Notes under the pieces: generated by a model
Databases searched by the model: none
The model's input: only the letters and a program-made list of their open reading frames with translations
What the model was told of the DNA's origin: nothing
Program-made: the position numbers and the translations under genes
NCBI RefSeq assembly: GCF_027587175.1
Contig: NZ_JAPCID010000073.1
Coordinates: 1-33,276, forward strand
Direction of reading: 5' to 3'
Length of the DNA: 33,276 bases
DNA from: Solirubrobacter deserti
Lineage (GTDB): Bacteria > Actinomycetota > Thermoleophilia > Solirubrobacterales > Solirubrobacteraceae
Shown here: in pieces, positions 25,568 to 32,756 of the stretch
Numbering within the stretch: the stretch's first letter is position 1
Layout of the letters: each line of letters begins with the position of its first letter

Positions 25568-27055
25568 CTACTCGGCGGAGATCTCGTAGACCGTGTTCTG
25601 CGAGGAGGAGACGACGTAGAGCGTGCCGTCAGGGCTCTCGCGCAGGTCCGGCGTGACGCCGAAGTTCTCGCCGAAGAGCAGCGACTCGCTCTCGGTGATC
25701 TCGTACTTGTGCAGGTTGTCGGCCACCTTGTCCTTCAGGCGGCGATCCTCGGGGTCGACTTCCTTGCGGTTGTTGGAGATCGGCAGGCGGAACAGATTGC
25801 CGTTGCGCAGGGCGCCGCGGGCCGAGCCGACGAACAGGTCGCCGCGGTAGTCCTTGCCGAGCTCACGCGAGGAGAGGAAGTCGATGCCGCCCGGGGCGAC
25901 CTCGTACTTCCAGGACATCTCCGGGTCGCTGTACCGCGAGCCGGGGAGCTTGAACATGCGGTCGTAGGCCTCGTGCGGGTTCGCCGCGATGTTGGCCGGA
26001 TCCCAGCGCAGCTGCTGGAGGCCGTAGTAGGTGGCGGCGTTGGGGTCGGGCGGGGTCGGCGTGACCGTCGTCTCGATCGCCCGGTACTGCGAGACGCGCG
26101 ACAGCGGGCCCATCAGCTGCACCCAGCCGCCGTTGAAGCCCTCCTCCACGCGGTTGATCTCGCTGAAGGAGTCGTCGCCGTTCTCCTGCTCCCACAGGTC
26201 GCCGCTGAACGGGTCGAACGCCATGCCGAAGCCGTTGCGGATGCCGTAGCCGTAGACCTTCTTGAGCGAGGCGCCGACCGAGCCGCCGCGCTCGGCGCCG
26301 AGCCGGTAGAACGGGTTGTCGCGCGGCGCGGTCCCGTCCGGGTTCAGGCGCAGGATCACGCCGGTCAGGTGCGCGGCGTCCGGGTCCGGGCCGCCGAACT
26401 GGTCGTCGCCGATGCTGCCGTCGTTGGTCGCCGGCAGCGGGAACACGAACGGGCCGTCGATCAGGTTCTGCATCTGCCCGCGCCGGCCGGTGTCGCCGAC
26501 CTGCAGGTAGATCTTGCCGTCCGGGCCGACGCGCAGCACGCCGCCGTTGTGGTTGCCGCGCACGGGCTGGCCGGGATCGGCCTGGAAGGAGCGGCCGCGG
26601 TGGATCGTCTTCTCGAACGTCAGGGACGTGCCGTCCCAGTGGTAGCGGTCGAGCCGGTTGCCGAGCGTCGGGACCGCCGACAGGTCGTTGTTGTCGGTCG
26701 GCAGCGTCGTCTCGCTCCAGTAGAGGTAGACGGTGCCGTTGAACTTGAAGTGCTTGTCGAGCGCGATGCCGAGCAGGCCACGCTCGGACGCGAAGTTGAC
26801 CGTGAGGTCGAGGACCGGCGTCGCGACGCCGTCCTTGACGCGCTTGACGATGCCGGTCGGCTTCTCCAGCACGAAGAAGTCGTCCTTGCCGATGAACTGC
26901 ATCTGCACGGGCTGGTTGAGCCCGGTGACGACCGGTTCGACCTTCAGCTTCGGGTCGACGACGGTCGGCGTCGGCGTCTGTGCCGATGCCACTCCCGTGA
27001 ACGTCAGGGCGACGGCCGCAGCCGCGATCCCGACGGTGCTTCGAACCGCGTTCAT
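25568..27055 (-). CDS. secreted PQQ-dependent glucose/sorbosone dehydrogenase-family protein
   Basis: This 495-residue protein has a signal peptide (MNAVRSTVGIAAAAVALTF, then VASAQ as cleavage site) and so acts outside the membrane. The body is the six-bladed beta-propeller of the glucose/sorbosone dehydrogenase family, whose members oxidise sugars using PQQ. Visible blocks include GLNQPVQMQFI, ERGLLGIALDKHF, RGNHNGGVLRVGPDGKIYLQVGD with the conserved His, GYGIRNGFGMAFDP and GDLWEQENGDD. The substrate is unknown and true PQQ use is not shown. I chose the ATG at 27055, with GGAGG 5 nt upstream, rather than the GTG two codons earlier. The gene is divergent from pyk across 82 bp and ends at a strong hairpin. 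Confidence 0.88.
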   Translation of the reverse strand: MNAVRSTVGIAAAAVALTFTGVASAQTPTPTVVDPKLKVEPVVTGLNQPVQMQFIGKDDFFVLEKPTGIVKRVKDGVATPVLDLTVNFASERGLLGIALDKHFKFNGTVYLYWSETTLPTDNNDLSAVPTLGNRLDRYHWDGTSLTFEKTIHRGRSFQADPGQPVRGNHNGGVLRVGPDGKIYLQVGDTGRRGQMQNLIDGPFVFPLPATNDGSIGDDQFGGPDPDAAHLTGVILRLNPDGTAPRDNPFYRLGAERGGSVGASLKKVYGYGIRNGFGMAFDPFSGDLWEQENGDDSFSEINRVEEGFNGGWVQLMGPLSRVSQYRAIETTVTPTPPDPNAATYYGLQQLRWDPANIAANPHEAYDRMFKLPGSRYSDPEMSWKYEVAPGGIDFLSSRELGKDYRGDLFVGSARGALRNGNLFRLPISNNRKEVDPEDRRLKDKVADNLHKYEITESESLLFGENFGVTPDLRESPDGTLYVVSSSQNTVYEISAE

Positions 27056-27137
27056 TCCCACCTCCGGTTGTGTTCAGGTGACCCCCCACGTCCACCTACG
27101 CACGGATCTGCGTCCCGGTTCGACAGAATCACGGGAG

Positions 27138-28538
27138 ATGTTGGAAAGGCGAACGAAGATCGTCGCGACGCTGGGCCCGGCGACGGATGGCGACGGAATG
27201 CTCGACCGGCTGGTGGCCGCCGGTCTCGATTGCGCACGACTGAACTGCTCTCATGGCACCCACGACGAGCTGCGGCAGCGTGCGGCCGCGGTTCGCGAGG
27301 CCGGGCACCGCGCGGGACGACCGCTCGGCCTGCTCTTCGACCTCCAGGGCCCGAAGCTGCGATTGTCGGGTGACGTACAGACGCAGACGGTGGAGGTCGG
27401 GGACGTCGTCACCTTCAGCGCGACCGCGAAACCGGACGCGATCAAGGTCGAATTCGACAAGATCGCGGCGCTGGTCACCGAACGGTCACAAATCGTCATC
27501 GGCGACGGCGTGCCGCGCTTCGCGGTCGAGCGGGTGGACGGCGAGGACATCGTCGCCCGCGCCGTCTCCCCCGGCCCGATCTCCCCCCGCAAGGGCATCA
27601 ACGTGACCTACGCGCGGCCCGAGCTGCCCGCGATCACCGAGAAGGACGAGGCCGACCTCGCGCTCGCGGTCGAGATGGGCGCGGACTTCATCGCGCTCTC
27701 GTTCGTGCGCTCGGCGGCGGACATGCAGCAGCTGCGCGAGATGGCGGTCGCGCTCGGCAGCAAGGCGCGGCTCGTGGCCAAGGTCGAGAAGATCGAGGCC
27801 TACGAGGCGCTCGACGAGATCGTGGCCGCGTCCGACGGCGTGATGGTCGCGCGCGGTGACTACGGCGTCGAGGCGGGCGTCGCGCGCGTGCCGCTGATGC
27901 AGAAGGACACGATCCGGCGCGCCACCCAGGCGGGCAAGTTCGTGATCACGGCGACGCAGATGCTCGAGTCGATGATCCAGGCGCCGGAGCCGACGCGCGC
28001 CGAGGCGGCGGACGTCGCCAACGCCGTGATCGACGGCACCAGCGCGGTGATGATGTCGGCCGAGACGAGCGTGGGCGCGTACCCGCTGGAGGCCGTCACC
28101 GCGATGGCGACGATCGCGCTGGCCGCGGAGGAGTCGCCGCTGATCCTCGGGCGCGCGAAGCCGACGCCGCAGTCGCAGACCTCGCACGCCGTGATGCAGG
28201 CTGCGGTCGAGCTGGCCGAGCAGGTCGACGCCGCCGCGCTCGTGATCCCGACCGCCACCGGCGGCGGCGCCCGGATCTGCGCCAAGTACCGCAAACGCCG
28301 GCCGATCATCGCGCTCGCCCACGCCGAGGGCGTCGCCGATCAGCTGACGCTCGAGTGGGGCGTCTACCCGACCACGATGGAGACGGCCGACAGCGTCGAC
28401 GAGATGATCGAGACCGCGCTCACGACCGCGCGCGACTGGGCGGGCCTGGAGCCGGGCGCGCGCGTGGTGCTGACGTCGGGCCGGCGCACGGGCACGCCGG
28501 GCGCCACGAACCTCGTGATGGTGCGCGAGATCCCGTGA
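27138..28538 (+). CDS. pyk: pyruvate kinase
   Basis: This 466-residue glycolytic enzyme makes pyruvate and ATP from phosphoenolpyruvate and ADP. It shows RTKIVATLGPATD, RLNCSHGTHDE, LLFDLQGPKLRLSG, the beta-barrel catalytic block LVAKVEKIEAYEALDEI, MVARGDYGVE (usually MVARGDLGVE) and KFVITATQMLESMIQ with PTRAEAADVANAVIDGTSAVM. The usual GVNLPG segment reads GINVTYARPELPA. The C-terminal allosteric domain is present. I chose the ATG at 27138 as it gives the family N-terminus. Its stop overlaps the GTG of the allantoate amidohydrolase gene (GTGA), an unusual neighbour for glycolysis. pyk genes also occur in glyoxylate-utilisation operons, which fits a role downstream of allantoin breakdown. Confidence 0.96.
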   Translation: MLERRTKIVATLGPATDGDGMLDRLVAAGLDCARLNCSHGTHDELRQRAAAVREAGHRAGRPLGLLFDLQGPKLRLSGDVQTQTVEVGDVVTFSATAKPDAIKVEFDKIAALVTERSQIVIGDGVPRFAVERVDGEDIVARAVSPGPISPRKGINVTYARPELPAITEKDEADLALAVEMGADFIALSFVRSAADMQQLREMAVALGSKARLVAKVEKIEAYEALDEIVAASDGVMVARGDYGVEAGVARVPLMQKDTIRRATQAGKFVITATQMLESMIQAPEPTRAEAADVANAVIDGTSAVMMSAETSVGAYPLEAVTAMATIALAAEESPLILGRAKPTPQSQTSHAVMQAAVELAEQVDAAALVIPTATGGGARICAKYRKRRPIIALAHAEGVADQLTLEWGVYPTTMETADSVDEMIETALTTARDWAGLEPGARVVLTSGRRTGTPGATNLVMVREIP

Positions 28539-29614
28539 ACGCCGCGCGCCGCGTGCTCGAGCGGGCGGATGAGCTGGCGGGCTTCACCGAGGAGCCCGGC
28601 CGGATCACGCGCCCGCTCGGGACGGCGGCGCTGACGGGCGCGACCGAGCGCGTCGCGGACTGGATGTACGAGTCCGGGCTGGAGACGGCCACGGACGCGC
28701 TCGGCAACCTCGTCGGCCGGCGTGGCGAGGGTGCGCGGCTGTTGATGGGGTCGCACCTGGACTCGGTCGCGGACGCGGGCCGCTACGACGGCGTGCTGGG
28801 CGTGCTGGTGGCGCTCGAGGTGGCCGACGCGACGCACATCCCGCTGGAGGTGGTCGCGTTCGCCGACGAGGAAGGGCTGCGCTACGGCTCGACGTTCCTC
28901 GGCAGCCGGGCGTTCGTGGGCCAACTCACTGCCGACGAGGAGGCGATGCTCGGCGTCTCGATCGGGTCGCCCCTGTTTGCGGGCGCGAAGGCGTACTTCG
29001 AGGTGCACATCGAGCAGGGCCCGGTGCTGGAGGCGCTCGACCGGCCGCTCGGCGTGGTGACGGCGATCGCGGGGCAGTCGCGGTACGCGCTCACGTTCGT
29101 GGGCCGCGCGGACCATGCGGGGACGACGCCGATGGCGCTGCGCGACGACGCGCTGGTGGCCGCGGCGCGCTTCGTGCTCGCCGTCGAAGGGCTCGCGTCC
29201 GAGACGGAAGGGCTGGTCGCGACGGTCGGCCGGCTCGCGGTCCCGGGCGGAGCGGTCAACGTGGTGCCCGGGCGGGTGGAGCTCTCGCTCGACGTGCGCC
29301 ACGCCGACGACACGGTCCGCCAGCGCGCGCTCGACGCGTTGCGGGCGCTGTCGGGGGAAGCGCACTGGGAGCTGATCCACGAGCACGACGCGACGCCGTG
29401 CGCGGTCGAAGCACTGGCCGCCGCGATCGGTCCGGACGCGCCCCGGCTCGTCAGCGGCGCGGGCCATGACGTGGTGACGATGGCCGCGTTCACCGACGTC
29501 GCGCTGCTGTTCGTGCGCTCCACCGGCGGCAGCCACAACCCGCACGAGGCCGTGCGCGAGGAGGACGTCGCGGCCGCGATCGACGTGGCGACGAGGTACG
29601 CGTGTTCGATCTAG
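28535..29614 (+). CDS. allC: M20-family amidase, probable allantoate amidohydrolase
   Basis: This 359-residue metallohydrolase belongs to the hydantoinase/carbamoylase amidase family and most likely hydrolyses allantoate to ureidoglycine or ureidoglycolate with ammonia release. Metal ligands are visible as His74 (GSHLDSV), Asp85 (GRYDG), Glu112/113 (ADEEGLRYG) and the C-terminal His in GGSHNPHEAV. EVHIEQGPVLE and GRADHAGTTPM are family signatures. It is shorter than the usual 400-415, mainly at the N-terminus. N-carbamoyl amino acid hydrolase or ureidoglycolate hydrolase activity is possible, but allantoinase next door favours allantoate. The GTG at 28535 overlaps the pyk stop, and its 3' end overlaps allantoinase by 13 bp, so all three are translationally coupled. 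Confidence 0.85.
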   Translation: MNAARRVLERADELAGFTEEPGRITRPLGTAALTGATERVADWMYESGLETATDALGNLVGRRGEGARLLMGSHLDSVADAGRYDGVLGVLVALEVADATHIPLEVVAFADEEGLRYGSTFLGSRAFVGQLTADEEAMLGVSIGSPLFAGAKAYFEVHIEQGPVLEALDRPLGVVTAIAGQSRYALTFVGRADHAGTTPMALRDDALVAAARFVLAVEGLASETEGLVATVGRLAVPGGAVNVVPGRVELSLDVRHADDTVRQRALDALRALSGEAHWELIHEHDATPCAVEALAAAIGPDAPRLVSGAGHDVVTMAAFTDVALLFVRSTGGSHNPHEAVREEDVAAAIDVATRYACSI

Positions 29615-30849
29615 TCGTCCGCGGCGGAGCCCCGTTCGACGTCGGGGTCAGCGAAGGCGTGATCGCCGCGCTCGGGCGGGAGCTCCCCGGCGGCGCGCAC
29701 GAGATCGACGCCACCGGGCTGCACGTGCTGCCGGCCGGGCTGGACCCGCACGTGCACTTCAACGAGCCGGGCCGCACGCACTGGGAAGGGCTGCGGACCG
29801 GCAGCGCTTCGCTGGCCGCCGGCGGCTTCTCCGCCTTCTTCGACATGCCGCTCAACTCGACGCCGCCGGTGATCGACGGCGCCGCGTTCGACGCCAAGCT
29901 CGAGGCGGCGCGGCGCGAGTCCTGCCTGGACTTCGGCCTGTGGGGCGCTCTCGTGCCGGGTGCGCGCCTGGAGGAGCTGGCCGAGCGCGGCGTGATCGGG
30001 TTCAAGGCGTTCATGTCGGACTCGGGCATCGAGGACTTCGCCCGCGCCGACGACGTGACGCTCTACGAGGGCATGGCGCTCGCCGCGCAGCTCGGCCTGC
30101 TCGTCGCCGTGCACGCCGAGAACGACGCGCTGACGTCACGCCCGCGCGGCCCGTCGGCCGCCGACTGGCTGGCCTCGCGCCCGATCGTCGCCGAGCTCGA
30201 GGCCATCTCCCGCGCGATCACGTTCGCCACCGACACGGCGTGCTCGCTGCACATCGTCCACGTGTCGTCCGCCGAGGGCGTGGACCTCGTCACCGAAGCG
30301 CGCCGGCGCGGCGTGGACGTCACGTGCGAGACGTGCCCGCACTACCTGTTCCTGACGGCGGAGGACGTCGACGCCCTCGGGGCCGTGGCCAAATGCGCGC
30401 CGCCGATCCGCGACGCGGCGCAGCAGGCGCGGCTGTGGGAGCGGGTGCGCGCCGGCGAGATCGACTTCGTCACGTCCGACCACTCCCCCAGCCCGCCGGA
30501 GATGAAGAAAGGCGCGTTCGGGGATGCCTGGGGCGGGATCGCGGGCGGGCAGTCGACGCTCGAGCTGCTGCTCGGGGAGCTCGCTCCGGAGGAGGCCGTG
30601 CGGCTCACGAACGCCGCGTGGCGGTTCGGCGTCAAGGGCAAGGGCCCGCTCGCGGTGGGGGCCGACGCCGACCTCACGTTGGTCGACCTGAACGCGACAT
30701 ACACGCTGGCCGCGGCCGACCTGCGCTCCCGCCACCGGCTGTCGCCGTACGTCGGGCGGGAGCTGCGCGCCCGCGTCGTGCGGACGCTCGTGCGCGGGCA
30801 GGACCCGGCGCCCGGCATCGGGCGGCTGCTGCGGCCTACGATCTACTGA
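29602..30849 (+). CDS. allB: allantoinase
   Basis: This 415-residue amidohydrolase opens the hydantoin ring of allantoin to give allantoate. Metal ligands are His50 and His52 (GLDPHVHFNEPGRTHWEG), the carboxylated Lys135 (GFKAFMSDSG), His in HIVHVSS and in ETCPHYL, and the catalytic Asp in TSDHSPS. The FNEPGRTHWEG and MSDSG segments are those of allantoinase rather than dihydropyrimidinase or dihydroorotase. The start is the GTG at 29602, inside the allC gene. The stop overlaps the DUF3830 start by one base (TGATG). Allantoinase and allantoate amidohydrolase act in sequence, so this pair is the clear functional core of the operon. Confidence 0.93.
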   Translation: MFDLVVRGGAPFDVGVSEGVIAALGRELPGGAHEIDATGLHVLPAGLDPHVHFNEPGRTHWEGLRTGSASLAAGGFSAFFDMPLNSTPPVIDGAAFDAKLEAARRESCLDFGLWGALVPGARLEELAERGVIGFKAFMSDSGIEDFARADDVTLYEGMALAAQLGLLVAVHAENDALTSRPRGPSAADWLASRPIVAELEAISRAITFATDTACSLHIVHVSSAEGVDLVTEARRRGVDVTCETCPHYLFLTAEDVDALGAVAKCAPPIRDAAQQARLWERVRAGEIDFVTSDHSPSPPEMKKGAFGDAWGGIAGGQSTLELLLGELAPEEAVRLTNAAWRFGVKGKGPLAVGADADLTLVDLNATYTLAAADLRSRHRLSPYVGRELRARVVRTLVRGQDPAPGIGRLLRPTIY

Positions 30850-31262
30850 TGCTCACGATCACGGCGGGCCCTTTCACCTTCAAGGGAGAGCTGGAGCGCG
30901 AGCGCGCGCCGAAGACGGTCGCGGCCTTCGAGGCCATCCTCCCGTTCCGCTCGCAGATCATCCACGTGCGCTGGAGCGGCGAGTCGGCGTGGATCCCGCT
31001 CGGCGACCTCGACATCGGGCTCGACCGGGACCCCGAGAACGCGACGTCCTTCCCCGCCCCCGGCCAAGTGCTCTGGTACCCGGGCGGGATCAGCGAGACC
31101 GAGCTGCTGTTCCCGTACGGCGGCACGCGCTTCGCCAGCATCGTCGGCCAGCTCGCCGGCAACCACTTCCTCACGATCGTCGAGGGACAGGACCAGCTGC
31201 GCCCGCTCGGCGAGCACGTGTTGTGGAAGGGCGCGCTCGACATCGTCTTCGATCGCGCATAG
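30849..31262 (+). CDS. DUF3830 family protein (cyclophilin-like fold)
   Basis: This 137-residue soluble protein matches DUF3830, small beta-barrel proteins with a cyclophilin-like fold and no proven function. Visible family features are the opening ITAGPFTFKGELERERAP, KTVAAFEAILPFRSQIIHVRW, SGESAWIPLGD and PGQVLWYPGG, followed by ETELLFPYGGTRF. The start ATG overlaps the allantoinase stop by one base, and it is the last gene before the IclR-type regulator. The tight coupling suggests a job in allantoin or ureide breakdown, such as handling ureidoglycine or ureidoglycolate, for which no enzyme is seen here. That role is inferred from position only. Confidence 0.85.
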   Translation: MLTITAGPFTFKGELERERAPKTVAAFEAILPFRSQIIHVRWSGESAWIPLGDLDIGLDRDPENATSFPAPGQVLWYPGGISETELLFPYGGTRFASIVGQLAGNHFLTIVEGQDQLRPLGEHVLWKGALDIVFDRA

Positions 31263-31279
31263 CGGAACGGCGCTTCCGC
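31262..31279. promoter_or_regulatory. candidate IclR-type operator upstream of the regulator gene
   Basis: GCGGAA-CGGCGC-TTCCGC has perfect 6-bp arms and lies in the 39-bp gap between the DUF3830 and IclR-family genes, 22 bp before the regulator's ATG. Its core GGAA-N6-TTCC matches the dyad before uricase (20443-20456). It probably serves autoregulation. Confidence 0.5.
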
Positions 31280-31301
31280 ATTCCGGTATGCTCGCGGGCA
31301 G

Positions 31302-32057
31302 ATGGCGCAGCGGGTGCAATCGCTCGACCGAGCGCTCGACCTCGTCGAAGCGCTCGCGGGCGCCGAGGAGCTCGGCGTCTCCGAGCTGGCCGCACAGACC
31401 GGGCTGGTGCCGAGCACGGCGCACCGGCTGCTCGGCACGCTGGTCGCCCGTGGCTACGCCGCGCAGAACCCGGTCACGGGACGCTACCTGCTCGGCTACA
31501 AGCTGCTGGAGCTGACGAGCGGGCTGCAGGACCGGATGGCGCGCCTGCGCACCGCCGCGCGGCCGCACCTGGAGGCGATCCAGGTCCAGACCGGGGAGAC
31601 GACGAACCTGTGCGTGCTCGAGGGCCGCAACGTCGTCTACGTCGACAGCGTCTCCGGCACGCGTTCGGTGCGCCTGTTCACGGACATCGGGCACGCGATC
31701 CCCGCGCACACGTCGGGCGCCGGCAAGGCGCTGCTGGCGTGGCGTGATCCGGAGGACGTCGAGGCGCTGCTGAGCGGGACGGAGCTCACCGCCTCCACCC
31801 CGCGCACGCTCACGTCGCTGCCCGCGCTGCAGGAGGACCTCGCGAAGATCCGCCGGCGCGGCTACAGCACCGACAACGAGGAGCACGAGCTGGGCGTCGG
31901 CTGCGTCGCCACGCCGATCCTCGATCGCACCGGCTCGCCGCTGGCCGCGATCAGCGTGAGCGGGCCGACGGGGCGCATCCTGCACGCCGACACGGCCGAC
32001 ACCGCGGGGCTGCTGCGCGAGCACGCCGAGCAAGTCGCGGCGACGCTCGTTTCCTAA
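31302..32057 (+). CDS. IclR-family transcriptional regulator, AllR-like
   Basis: This 251-residue regulator has an N-terminal winged helix (LDLVEALAGAEELGVSELA, then TGLVPSTAHRLLGTLVARGY) and a C-terminal GAF-like effector domain (TGETTNLCVLEGRNVVYVD, PAHTSGAGKALLAW, GYSTDNEEHELGVGCVATPI and AISVSGPTGRI). IclR proteins usually repress catabolic operons until a small metabolite binds; AllR of E. coli responds to allantoin and glyoxylate. The gene follows the allantoin operon on the same strand, so control of purine breakdown is the natural inference. The ATG at 31302 gives the standard AQRVQSLDRALDLVEAL beginning. The stop codon lies inside a long palindromic repeat. Confidence 0.92.
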   Translation: MAQRVQSLDRALDLVEALAGAEELGVSELAAQTGLVPSTAHRLLGTLVARGYAAQNPVTGRYLLGYKLLELTSGLQDRMARLRTAARPHLEAIQVQTGETTNLCVLEGRNVVYVDSVSGTRSVRLFTDIGHAIPAHTSGAGKALLAWRDPEDVEALLSGTELTASTPRTLTSLPALQEDLAKIRRRGYSTDNEEHELGVGCVATPILDRTGSPLAAISVSGPTGRILHADTADTAGLLREHAEQVAATLVS

Positions 32058-32083
32058 AGGGGGACTGTCCCTCTTTAGGAAAC
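32049..32083. repeat. 35-bp palindromic repeat overlapping the IclR stop codon (REP-like)
   Basis: GTTTCCTAAAG (32049-32059) pairs exactly with CTTTAGGAAAC (32073-32083). The centre GGGGACTGTCCCT continues the stem with one G-T mismatch and a 3-nt loop. The left arm supplies the last codons and the TAA of the IclR gene. The A+T-rich arms around a GGGAC/GTCCC core differ from the genome and look like a mobile REP-type element; it may also act as a terminator. Confidence 0.65.
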
Positions 32084-32100
32084 GTCTTGCCCGTTAACGA

Positions 32101-32127
32101 CGACGGGCGCCGCGTGGGCGCCCGTCG
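32101..32127 (-). terminator. hairpin terminator after rpmA
   Basis: CGACGGGCGCC and GGCGCCCGTCG form a perfect 11-bp stem with the 5-nt loop GCGTG, 24 bp beyond the rpmA stop. It fits an end signal for the rplU-rpmA transcript. It may also stop reading from the convergent IclR gene. Confidence 0.75.
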
Positions 32128-32150
32128 ACAAAGTGCGTGGCGAGGTCCGG

Positions 32151-32417
32151 CTAGGCGGCTTCGGTCTCGCCCGGGAGGATCGAGATCACGCGGCCGCGGC
32201 GGCCTTCCTTGAACTCGACCGTGCCGGCGGCGCGAGCGTAGATCGTGTCGTCCTTGCCGATGCCGACGCCGTCACCCGGCTTGAAGCGGGTGCCGCGCTG
32301 GCGGACGATGATCTCGCCGCCCGTGACGGTCTGGCCGGCGAAGACCTTGACGCCGAGGCGCTTCGCGTTCGAGTCGCGGCCGTTGCGGCTGGAGCCGAGG
32401 CCTTTCTTATGAGCCAT
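32151..32417 (-). CDS. rpmA: 50S ribosomal protein L27 (bL27)
   Basis: This 88-residue protein of the large ribosomal subunit has an N-terminus that reaches the peptidyl transferase centre. The family signature is complete: [42 protein letters not shown] and [14 protein letters not shown]. There is no Firmicute-type cleavable N-terminal extension. AGGGAG stands 9 nt before the ATG. It follows rplU by 13 bp in the same transcript. The usual next gene, obgE, is missing here and lies 20.7 kb to the left. Confidence 0.98.
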   Translation of the reverse strand: MAHKKGLGSSRNGRDSNAKRLGVKVFAGQTVTGGEIIVRQRGTRFKPGDGVGIGKDDTIYARAAGTVEFKEGRRGRVISILPGETEAA

Positions 32418-32430
32418 GGTTGCTTGCTCC

Positions 32431-32742
32431 CTAACCGATCGACGTGATCCGGATGCGCGTCAGTTCCTGACGGTGGCCGGTGCGGCGCTTGTAGCCGCGC
32501 TTCGGCTTGAACTTGAACACGCGCAGCTTCGGGCCGCGCTCGTGCGCGACGATCTCGGCCTGCACGCTCGCGCTGGCGAGGCCGTCGCCCTCGAACACCG
32601 GGTCGCTGCCGTCAGCGGCCAGCAGCAGCGGCTGCAGCGCGACGGTGGCGCCGACGTCGTCGGGGAGACGCTCGATCAGGAGGGTCTGGCCCTCGATGAC
32701 GCGGTACTGCTTACCGCCGGTCTTGATGACTGCGTAGGACAT
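32431..32742 (-). CDS. rplU: 50S ribosomal protein L21 (bL21)
   Basis: This 103-residue large-subunit ribosomal protein binds 23S rRNA. The N-terminus [13 protein letters not shown] and the C-terminal [23 protein letters not shown] are the family signatures. The length is normal. It precedes rpmA by 13 bp and follows the ribonuclease E/G-like gene by 14 bp, the common actinobacterial order. Confidence 0.98.
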   Translation of the reverse strand: MSYAVIKTGGKQYRVIEGQTLLIERLPDDVGATVALQPLLLAADGSDPVFEGDGLASASVQAEIVAHERGPKLRVFKFKPKRGYKRRTGHRQELTRIRITSIG

Positions 32743-32756
32743 TGTCTTTAAAGGCT

